This document shows, piece after piece, positions 59,601 through 64,000 of a stretch of 64,000 nt of DNA (position 1 is its first letter; the number at the start of each line of letters is the position of its first letter). Position numbers and translations under genes: made by a program. The DNA comes from Zhengitettix transpicula (Eukaryota; Arthropoda; Insecta; Orthoptera; Tetrigidae), in contig CM073596.1 of assembly GCA_037074705.1 (NCBI GenBank), positions 24,340,001-24,404,000 on the forward strand. The letters are read 5' to 3'. The notes under the pieces are model-generated. The model was given only the letters and a program-made list of their open reading frames with translations. It searched no databases and had not been told where the DNA came from.

Positions 59601-60323
59601 ATTATTAACTATTTAATAAAATTCAGAAGAGCACTACAACCTTTTTTAATCAAGTGTGACGCACGCAAGGTACTTAAAATCGCTCCAGTTTACTTCGAGC
59701 CTGGATATTGCTTTGACGTTAAACACGAGCATTCTACGAGAGCTCTACAAAAATATCCCACTAATCAACCAGATTTTTAGGGCAAGATAATGAGCACAGG
59801 TCTTTAATTTGTTCCTCGTTACGGTAACGCTCCTGCGTACACGACGGAGCTGGCTGTAATTATAAGCGACGAGCAACTACTATTACGTGCACCACGACGT
59901 GTCCCACATTTCACTAGGCTAGCCTATCCCTTTAAAGTGCATATATGAGCACAACAAACTTTCACTGCGTTGCGTAAAATAATTGCTTGAAACAAATTAA
60001 AAAATTGGAACTTGAGTAAAGTTATCCTTTTAGCAGGAATCACGACGCAAATAAAAAGGTTATGGGAATATAAAGAACGGGAAGAAGCGATTATAACACC
60101 GGCTGGCAGACAAAAAAATACTTGTATATCAAATAACTATGAAAATAATAGGACCTAGAAGGGCGACTCAGCATACCGACGTCTTGAAAATAATGTAGAA
60201 TTTTTAAAATAGGAATCTGAAGATAGGGTCTAAATGGATTTAAAAGGACCCATCATAATACGATATAATAATAATAATAATAATAACTCACAACTCCTCC
60301 CGTTGTCGTTGGGACAACACCAT
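37267..60323 (-). CDS. Lis-1: Lis-1 (PAFAH1B1 homologue), dynein regulator, 8 coding exons, complete
   Basis: Coding exons are 60323-60292, 43901-43748, 43258-43112, 42629-42473, 40662-40488, 39834-39543, 37647-37452 and 37340-37267 (stop TAA). They total 1,227 bases, 408 residues plus stop, against 410 in human. All borders are GT/AG and all phases match. The protein has an N-terminal LisH dimerisation motif (about 7-39, [20 protein letters not shown]), a coiled coil (about 50-80, [17 protein letters not shown]) and seven WD40 repeats from about 100 to the C terminus WECR, with WD/GH signatures in each. The loop [13 protein letters not shown] in blade five is of insect type. Lis-1 binds cytoplasmic dynein's motor domain with NudE and is required for nuclear migration and neuronal and germline transport. 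Introns are 16390, 489, 482, 1810, 653, 1895 and 111 bp; several carry mobile elements. Confidence 0.95.
37452..37647 (-). CDS. Lis-1: Lis-1 coding exon 7 (WD repeats 5-6)
   Basis: Acceptor TTTTTCAG (on the minus strand), donor CTTG before GTAAGA. It encodes [16 protein letters not shown] through HQHFCTSL. Confidence 0.95.
38040..39180 (-). mobile_element. decayed Jockey-type retrotransposon in Lis-1 intron 6
   Basis: The minus strand shows broken reverse-transcriptase and post-RT blocks: a FDKIHHP-like fingers segment, a DDIAVS-type catalytic block near 38490, [18 protein letters not shown] (about 38380-38340), and a C-terminal run with [17 protein letters not shown] (about 38120). Stops and frameshifts are frequent. 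The same family, better preserved, lies at 49690-51230. It has the same orientation as the host gene. Confidence 0.75.
39543..39834 (-). CDS. Lis-1: Lis-1 coding exon 6 (WD repeats 4-5 with insect loop)
   Basis: Acceptor CTTACAG, donor AAG before GTTTGA (a weak +3 to +6). It encodes [16 protein letters not shown] through SGSRDKTIK and includes the loop rich in Asn, Ala and Lys between blades. Confidence 0.95.
40488..40662 (-). CDS. Lis-1: Lis-1 coding exon 5 (WD repeats 2-3)
   Basis: Acceptor TTTTTGCAG, donor ACAGG before GTAAGG. It encodes [14 protein letters not shown] through [11 protein letters not shown]; phase 2 to the next exon. Confidence 0.95.
41060..42240 (+). mobile_element. decayed Penelope-like element in Lis-1 intron 4
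   Basis: The plus strand reads, with frameshifts, [17 protein letters not shown] (about 41270-41320), matching the PLE reverse-transcriptase block LPKIHK...LRPIVS, and [19 protein letters not shown] (41577-41633), matching the MGSPLSP...NLYMEDFE block around motif B. The catalytic RYVDD part is missing. A terminal part follows at 41950-42070, with the inverse of GTCGTCGAAACGTCGC, a PLE-end signature, and then the 155-bp repeat shared with 44033-44187. Opposite in orientation to Lis-1. Confidence 0.65.
42076..42230 (+). repeat. 155-bp interspersed repeat, copy 1
   Basis: AATTATAATCAATAACACCCCATTCATTCAG through ACTGGGCGTTCTGGAACTATATAAATCCATTAC is nearly identical to 44033-44187. Both copies run into TA-rich microsatellites, which suggests a shared element 3' end that seeds a (TA)n tail. 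Confidence 0.9.
42473..42629 (-). CDS. Lis-1: Lis-1 coding exon 4 (WD repeats 1-2)
   Basis: Acceptor TTCTTTCAG, donor CTAG before GTAATA. It encodes [19 protein letters not shown] through FDQSGKLL and leaves one base for the next exon. Confidence 0.95.
43112..43258 (-). CDS. Lis-1: Lis-1 coding exon 3 (coiled coil to first WD repeat)
   Basis: Starts with GTA ATG GAA after TTTCTAAG and ends AGG before GTGAGA. It encodes [15 protein letters not shown] through to GHRSPITR, 49 codons, phase 0 at both ends. Confidence 0.95.
43748..43901 (-). CDS. Lis-1: Lis-1 coding exon 2 (LisH)
   Basis: Acceptor GTTCCAG, donor AAG before GTGCCC. It encodes the rest of the LisH motif through [13 protein letters not shown], with one leading base completing Leu11. 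Confidence 0.95.
44033..44187 (+). repeat. 155-bp interspersed repeat, copy 2
   Basis: Near-identical, same-orientation copy of 42076-42230, lying in Lis-1 intron 1 just upstream of exon 2. It is followed directly by a long (TA)n run. Confidence 0.9.
44188..44239. repeat. (TA)n microsatellite
   Basis: About 26 TA units at the end of the 155-bp repeat, in Lis-1 intron 1. Confidence 0.95.
44770..44945. promoter_or_regulatory. CpG-rich block with CRE in Lis-1 intron 1
   Basis: A 175-bp island of GC-rich, CpG-dense sequence in an otherwise A/T-rich intron. It contains a perfect CRE (TGACGTCA at about 44838) and, 30-40 bp away, GTCTCCAGGCAACG, which resembles an RFX X-box half. It lies 0.9 kb upstream of exon 2 and could be an alternative Lis-1 promoter or enhancer. 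The 91- and 71-codon frames over it look like composition effects. Confidence 0.35.
46440..46800. other. CpG-rich unannotated block in Lis-1 intron 1
   Basis: Higher GC and many CpG dinucleotides, with short frames on both strands but no recognised protein. It may be a decayed element or a regulatory island; nothing in the sequence decides between them. Confidence 0.3.
47335..47636 (+). repeat. 300-bp interspersed repeat, copy 1
   Basis: From ATAGTCGGCCAGCTGCCTCCTAAAC through GGGAGTTGCCACTATGTGGATTACC and TAGCCTGTCTACACT, this matches 62220-62537 in the same orientation with modest divergence. It ends in a T-run. No A/B box pair or coding frame was found, so the class (SINE, MITE or the end of a larger element) is unknown. 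Short frames on both strands are repeat-derived. Confidence 0.9.
47640..49680. other. Lis-1 intron 1 sequence, no gene seen
   Basis: No recognisable coding or RNA gene. Contains a C-run at about 48848. The frames at 48433-48792 have no known domain. Confidence 0.5.
49690..51230 (-). mobile_element. decayed Jockey-type retrotransposon in Lis-1 intron 1
   Basis: On the minus strand, reverse-transcriptase blocks can be followed in order from about 51000: [20 protein letters not shown] and a NSYRPFSIS block, then the open 162-codon stretch 50757-50269. Downstream, degenerate post-RT sequence continues to about 49700. It belongs to the same family as 38040-39180 (both share ISINPT(E/K)S). A G-run interrupts it at about 50856-50868. 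Confidence 0.82.
50269..50757 (-). pseudogene. reverse transcriptase palm fragment
   Basis: The frame contains [19 protein letters not shown] (motif A region with FDxV), [16 protein letters not shown] (motif B) and [10 protein letters not shown] (catalytic motif C, Asp-Asp intact). It lacks the endonuclease and C-terminal portions in frame, and it is bounded by frameshifts, so it is a dead fragment of a Jockey-superfamily element. Confidence 0.85.
51240..52650. other. Lis-1 intron 1 sequence, no gene seen
   Basis: A/T-rich with only short frames; no recognised protein, RNA or repeat family. Confidence 0.5.
52657..53432 (+). mobile_element. non-autonomous Helitron, copy 2 (776 bp)
   Basis: Begins TCTATATAATAAAAACGG and ends GCAACGCCGAGCACCCAGCTAG, followed by T and preceded by A. 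It aligns with 22874-23460 over most of its length (for example GTTACTACGCAACGAAC, TACTGCGCGCCAAGA, AAAATGTAAGTTAATTTTCG). It carries about 190 bp more, mainly at 53210-53370, absent from copy 1. No open frame. Confidence 0.82.
53440..54530. other. Lis-1 intron 1 sequence, no gene seen
   Basis: Contains a GC-richer patch at 54060-54420 with overlapping frames on both strands (86 and 84 codons), none recognised. Confidence 0.45.
54540..55090 (+). mobile_element. Penelope-like element 3' remnant (GIY-YIG)
   Basis: The plus strand reads [20 protein letters not shown] followed by RTKEH (about 54665-54740), the GIY-YIG nuclease core block CxYIGQTKR with its paired cysteines. It then degenerates and ends near the signature GATCGAAACGTCC (about 55037). 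It differs from the 58-kb PLE family, so at least two PLE lineages are present. Confidence 0.7.
55582..55619. repeat. (TA)n microsatellite
   Basis: About 19 TA units in Lis-1 intron 1. The overlapping 67-codon frame is not a gene. Confidence 0.95.
55620..57770. other. Lis-1 intron 1 sequence, no gene seen
   Basis: No recognised gene. A short TA/CA repeat lies at 56622-56661 and (AAC)n at about 57307-57325. Several 60-116-codon frames (for example 56358-56708) lack any domain and overlap repeats. Confidence 0.45.
57780..59150. mobile_element. head-to-head Penelope-like element dimer with terminal repeats
   Basis: A minus-strand copy has GIY-YIG coding at about 58630-58340 ([18 protein letters not shown], with following residues matching the other copy) and terminal repeats towards lower coordinates (58325-58072 as a palindrome, and 57925-57788). 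A plus-strand copy has coding at 58637-58900 and its terminal repeat at about 58910-59130. The terminal repeats carry CACTTGACGAAAGGAACAAGG then CCCAGAAACGTTGTG and the outer edge CAATCAGACGTAAAT. The reverse transcriptase is missing from both copies. Confidence 0.72.
58637..58900 (+). pseudogene. Penelope-like GIY-YIG C-terminal fragment
   Basis: The frame contains [20 protein letters not shown], then [14 protein letters not shown] and [16 protein letters not shown] before the stop, the same as the minus-strand copy at 2599-2870. This is the region after the GIY-YIG core in PLE polyproteins, where His/Glu residues complete the nuclease fold. The core itself is not on this strand; it is on the inverse copy at 58340-58630. 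Confidence 0.7.
59160..60230. other. Lis-1 intron 1, no gene seen
   Basis: No recognised protein or RNA. Frames at 59178-59459 and 59583-59780 have no known domain and no supporting splice or expression signals. Confidence 0.45.
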
Positions 60324-60384
60324 TTTCATGATCCACTGCGGTTTGGAGTCAGAGACGTTGAAATCCTGCCTAAAGCGTCATTCC
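60292..60384 (-). CDS. Lis-1: Lis-1 exon 1 (61-nt 5' UTR plus 32 coding nt)
   Basis: Bases 60323-60292 encode [10 protein letters not shown] plus two bases of Leu11, ending before the donor GTGAGT. With the first base of exon 2 they give the invariant Lis-1 start running into NKAIADYL. The exon seems to begin at 60384 after TTTTTCCTTTGTTGCAG, implying at least one further upstream, non-coding 5' exon. The match of ten conserved residues, the donor and the phase makes chance unlikely. Confidence 0.9.
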
Positions 60385-60415
60385 CTGCAACAAAGGAAAA
60401 ACAAAGTTTAAAAAC

Positions 60416-61010
60416 TACTTACATTACATTGTATAACATGTGTTTAGGAAAAGATGTAGAAGACATAACACTCGAAACAGGAAAAATAAAAAAATGTGAA
60501 TTTTTTAAATACTTGGGGTCAATAATTACAAATGTAGGAACATGTGAAAGAGATACACAAACTAAAATTGCAATGGAATAAAAATCTAACAAAGGAAACA
60601 AAAATAAAAATTTATAAGAGCATTACACATAACATTCTATGTTATAGAAGTGAAACTTGGTCCCTGCCAGAATTACAAAAGAACAAAATTAGAACAGTAG
60701 AATTCGATTATCTGAGGAGAAGTCTTCAAAAAACAAGACAGCATAAAATTAAAAATGAGCTCCTTTGGAAATAAATGTCGTTAAATGGTATGGTCACGTA
60801 CTAAGAATGGAAAATGGAAGATGGCCAAAAGAAATATACCAATGGTCACCTCATGGAAAAAAATAATAGGGGCAGACCCAGATTAAAAATAGAGGATAGG
60901 AATTTGGAAGAGGGAGATTGGAAACGACAGACAGAAATGGAAATTAAATAGACGGCAAACCTATAAAAAGGGGGAAAAGGCGAAGAAGAAGAAAGACATT
61001 ATATTGATGT
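60416..61010 (+). pseudogene. non-LTR retrotransposon C-terminal remnant (endonuclease-RT type)
   Basis: Frameshifted plus-strand sequence reads KKCEFFKYLGSIITNVGTCE, KIKIYKSITHNILCYRSETW, a KWYGHVLRMENGRWPKEIY block (about 60776-60840) and GRPRLKIEDRNLEEGDWKRQ. This is the thumb/post-RT tail seen in insect endonuclease-reverse transcriptases of the RTE/CR1 kind. It starts only about 30 bp from the splice acceptor of Lis-1 exon 1, opposite in strand, so it lies in the Lis-1 5' upstream intron or promoter. Confidence 0.7.
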
Positions 61011-61592
61011 AACAAGATAACAGATTTACACTCAAAGTAGAGAAATGTCTAAAGAAATCGCCCCTCGGTTCAAAAATATTTAGCGAGTAATTTAATAGTC
61101 GCTGATTCTGACTTTTTTTTTCATTGGACTTTTAATATGTAATGTGTAACTTAAGTTATAACAGGAACACAAGACAGGGATTAACAGATATTCGATCAGC
61201 ACAGAAGTCAACGTCTCAAATTTAGAGCAGGACGTACCACAAAATTAATACAACAGAAACACACATTGTTAAAGAATAAAGAACTAGAAAGTATTTTTCT
61301 ACACACCGAGTAATTTGAAACATTGTATTACGCCAACTACTTCGTAAAAAATTTACGAACAGGGAAAGCGGCGTTTCCATGTTGATAATTGAATTATTAA
61401 GAATATTGTCATGTACAGGAAAATATTTTCTAGTTCTTTGAGTAGTGTTCCGGAAATTATCAATATTTTGTTAACCCAATGTTTCATCGTATTAAGTACT
61501 ATATTAAGAAGTTCATAATGGAACAATACTGAATAAATATGTAACACGGATCAGAGATTAAATATTGACAAAATTCGAGAAATTAAGTTTGT

Positions 61593-61800
61593 GAATAAGA
61601 AAGATAGCCTATTCAGACAAAAAGGTAATATAAATACCACTCAACGTTTCTGGGATCTTTGTTCCTACAGTCAGGTGGCAAGAGCAACACAACTGTGTCT
61701 TAGCACCTGACGAAAGGAACAAGGACCCCAGAAACGTTGTGTGGTATTTATATTATCTTTTTGCCTGAATTGGCTATCTTTCTTATTCATTATTTTCAAT
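61593..61800. mobile_element. palindromic pair of Penelope-like terminal repeats
   Basis: The left arm (AAGAAAGATAGCCTATTCAGACAAAAAGG through ACCACTCAACGTTTC and TTCCTACAGTCAGGTG) is the near-perfect inverse of the right arm (CACCTGACGAAAGGAACAAGG through CAGAAACGTTGTGTGG, CTTTTTGCCTGAATTGGC and TTTCTTATTCATT), separated by about 20 bp. The right edge continues CAATCAGACGTAAAT. No coding sequence remains. Confidence 0.8.
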
Positions 61801-62057
61801 CAGACGTAAATATTTTCATTTTAAATAAAGTTTTATATAAAAATGTAAAAATAATGATATAAATAATTAAAATACACAGGTCAATTATATGTATGCGTAT
61901 GCAATATAATCTAACCACTATCATTTAATAACAACACAGACAATGTCATAAAAATGTATCAATTAATTAAAACCAAAAAATTATTTCAATACAAAGTTTC
62001 GTCCACAATTTTGTGACTTCTTCAGGTATAATATACAGTTTTGAATGTACGCACATG

Positions 62058-62059
<2 letters not shown>

Positions 62060-62089
<30 letters not shown>
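62060..62089. repeat. (TA)n microsatellite
   Basis: Fifteen TA units. Confidence 0.9.
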
Positions 62090-62092
<3 letters not shown>

Positions 62093-62219
62093 TACAATAA
62101 ACGTGAAATTAGAGTCCTACGACAGTTGTAATCGAAAAATACGGAACAAATATGACAAAATGCTCAATAATTCACGTAAGACGTATTAAAAATCGTTAAG
62201 AGAATCATGGCTTCTGAAG

Positions 62220-62537
62220 CGAATAGTCGGCCAACTGCCTCCTAAACTGGTCAAGGCACGGCGAGGGGAAAGCTGCGACCCCACAGCAAACCGCTCTCCC
62301 GCAATCGGAAGGGCGTGAGACAAGTACTAAATGCCCGACCTACCCGATGCAGGTTTTTCTAGAATTTTCCCTGCATCACTTTGAGGCGAATTGACGGGTA
62401 GCATCCTTAAACCATAAACCGGGGGCCCTAGTTAACTACCTTTCCGCATTCCCCCTTTCACTCATTTTCCTATGCTATAAGAGGGGAGTTGCCACTATGT
62501 GGATTACCCTATACATAGCCTGTCTACACTTTTTTTA
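62220..62537 (+). repeat. 300-bp interspersed repeat, copy 2
   Basis: Same family and orientation as 47335-47636, with small indels (for example an extra CTAAATGCCCGACCTACC region). It ends in a T-run just like copy 1. Confidence 0.9.
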
Positions 62538-62884
62538 AAATATAAAAAGACCATGATGTCGGGTTCAGTCGTCGATACGTCATCTCGTGAACTCTGTAAT
62601 TCCGAGTTATTTGAAACAGATCCCGCGTCCTAGTTCCAGGTTGAGGACGAGATTTACATTTGCCAGCTTGTCTAGGCCACTTCACTTTCGACAATATGAT
62701 CGATGACCTTCCTTATCACCAGAACGACGACCGTGTTCTGCTTAACCGTGGCCTGATTCAAACTTTCCAAACAAAGTAGAATTCTTATCAGACGACCGTG
62801 CGGACAAAACGAAAACTTTCTTAAGTGAGAATATATTAAGTTAAAATAAGTTGAAAGAACAGTAGAGTGCTTTACATTAATATC

Positions 62885-63135
62885 TTTATAATAAGAAAAA
62901 TAGCCAAATACAGACCAAAGAAGTGATGATATAAATACCACACAACAATTCTCATTAGCCTTCGAGTTTTGTCAGCTGAATTGTGTAGTTGTGTCGCTCT
63001 AGGCTCTTGTGGTTTTTAGCACGTGAAGAAAGAAGCAAGGCTTCCGGAAACGGTGCGTGGTATTTATAATACTTCTTTTGTCTGTATTTGGCTTATGAAT
63101 TTTCAAAACAGACGTATATTTTTCATTTTAATATT
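62885..63135. mobile_element. second palindromic Penelope-like terminal repeat
   Basis: AAATAGCCAAATACAGACCAAAG, then TATAAATACCACACAAC (from 62899) is the inverse of GTGCGTGGTATTTATAATACTTC, then TTTGTCTGTATTTGGC (to about 63090). Between are the shared TTGTGTAGTTGTGTCGCTCTAGGCTCT block and the diverged core CGTGAAGAAAGAAGCAAGG then CCGGAAACGG. The edge is AAACAGACGTATATTTTTCATT. Confidence 0.75.
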
Positions 63136-63689
63136 TTTATGTTGAGAAAATTATATGGTAACTACAAGATTCTTGGTTGTAAACTTTGAACAGTAGCTTC
63201 GACATTAAAGCATACGAACGTACTCTTCACAAATTATGGTTATGTTTCACAACACGCAAAAAAACTGATTTGTTATAGAAAAAACCTGTACCCCAAGAGT
63301 GAATTAAACTTTGCAACCTTGAAAGGGAATAGAAATCATAATCGGAAGAAAAAGAAAAAGACATGGCAATAAATTAGTATAAAATTTAAACAGCTTACAG
63401 AATGTTGGGCAGAGCATTTTCGAAAAAAAAACCCAATAAAGTAAACGTTAAAGAAATCAGATATCAGATAGGCAGGTTGAAAGAAAAAGAGAAAACAAAC
63501 ACTCAATGCCACCGGAAACAGAAACCAGAATGAATTCAACACAGGAAAAACAGGTGTGAGATCGTTCCACTTAGAGCTGGAACAGATAATTAATATTGCC
63601 AATCGGAGGAAAATACATAATTCAACCGCCTGTTGTTGCTCCTGATTACGAAGACGATGAAACAAGTACTTTTGCACAATATGTAGAAG

Positions 63690-64000
63690 TTTCAGACTTT
63701 GTAAAACGATAATAAAAACAACAAATCAAGTCAAAATTCATAACCAACTAACAGAAAATTTCGACACTAATCAAGGATTAAAGCAAGGGGATGGACTGGC
63801 TCCGATATTATTTAATTAGGCTCCAGAGTATGCCATTAGACAAACAAAAATAGATACAACCAAAACTATAGCATACAAGTCATCACAAATAATGGCATAT
63901 GCTGATGATGTGGTAATAATATCAAGAACTGAAGCAGCAGTGGAGGCATATCAAGAAATAACGAAACATGCCAAAACGGTTGGTCTAGAAATAAACTAAA
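63690..64000 (+). pseudogene. non-LTR reverse transcriptase fragment, runs off the window
   Basis: The plus strand reads NQGLKQGDGLAPILFN, a stop where the family has Leu/Ile, then APEYAIRQTKID and QIMAYADDVVIISRTEAAVE, then TVGLEIN. The GLKQGD and YADD motifs are reverse-transcriptase motifs B and C of RTE/CR1-like elements. The in-frame TAG marks it as a pseudogene. It may be the RT part belonging to the same family as the tail at 60416-61010. Its 3' part lies beyond the window. Confidence 0.75.

Noticed and set aside
1..64000. CRISPR arrays, bacterial operons, prophage or attachment sites
   Set aside because: The window is eukaryotic; no direct-repeat/spacer arrays or prokaryotic gene organisation are present.

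Overview
This is a eukaryotic window, almost certainly from an insect with a large, AT-rich, transposon-loaded genome. It has spliced genes with GT/AG introns and AATAAA signals, an insect-type Lis-1, non-LTR retrotransposons, Penelope-like elements (PLEs), Helitrons and tRNA-derived SINEs. There are no operons, ribosome binding sites or CRISPR arrays. The species cannot be named from the sequence alone.

Three protein-coding genes are well supported, all between 30.8 kb and 60.4 kb. (1) A four-exon minus-strand gene (30857-32354) encodes a 372-residue protein that looks like a core-less derivative of a transposase family with a WRKY/GCM1-type zinc finger. (2) An intronless plus-strand gene (33247-33957) encodes the RNA-exosome cap subunit Rrp40/EXOSC3. 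It is divergent from gene 1 across an 892-bp shared promoter region. (3) Lis-1 (PAFAH1B1) lies on the minus strand, 37267-60323. Its eight coding exons were rebuilt here and give a complete 408-residue LisH plus coiled-coil plus WD40 dynein regulator. Its first coding exon is only 32 coding bases and lies 16.4 kb upstream of exon 2. EXOSC3 and Lis-1 are tail to tail.

0-2.3 kb holds no recognised gene. 2.3-2.9 kb is a minus-strand PLE 3' part. 2994-23951 is the largest structure: a roughly 21-kb segment bounded by about 2.2-kb inverted repeats (2994-5215 and 19813-23951). The right arm was later hit by a 1,130-bp truncated Jockey-like retrotransposon with a 10-bp target duplication, and by a 587-bp non-autonomous Helitron inserted between A and T. 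Because the left arm keeps both empty sites, both insertion boundaries can be read to the base. Further inside are degenerate subterminal inverted repeats built of units carrying an ACGCGTAAAGGAAC motif. The 8-18 kb interior has no recognisable transposase, but it does carry splice-site-bounded segments that suggest two short or non-coding transcription units: one plus-strand with a twin-CRE promoter, and one minus-strand.

24-30 kb is degenerate repeat DNA with tRNA-type SINEs, a PLE N-terminal remnant, a tandem duplication and hairpins. 34-37 kb is intergenic or Lis-1 3' UTR. The Lis-1 introns carry most of the mobile DNA from 38 to 60 kb: two related Jockey-type remnants, PLE remnants, a second Helitron, a head-to-head PLE dimer, microsatellites and a CpG-rich block. 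60.4-64 kb holds RTE/CR1-like retrotransposon pieces, palindromic PLE terminal repeats with hammerhead-ribozyme-like core motifs, and a second copy of a 300-bp interspersed repeat.

Coordinates of exons and insertions were read by eye from the sequence. Family assignments rest on motifs recalled from known families, not on a database search.
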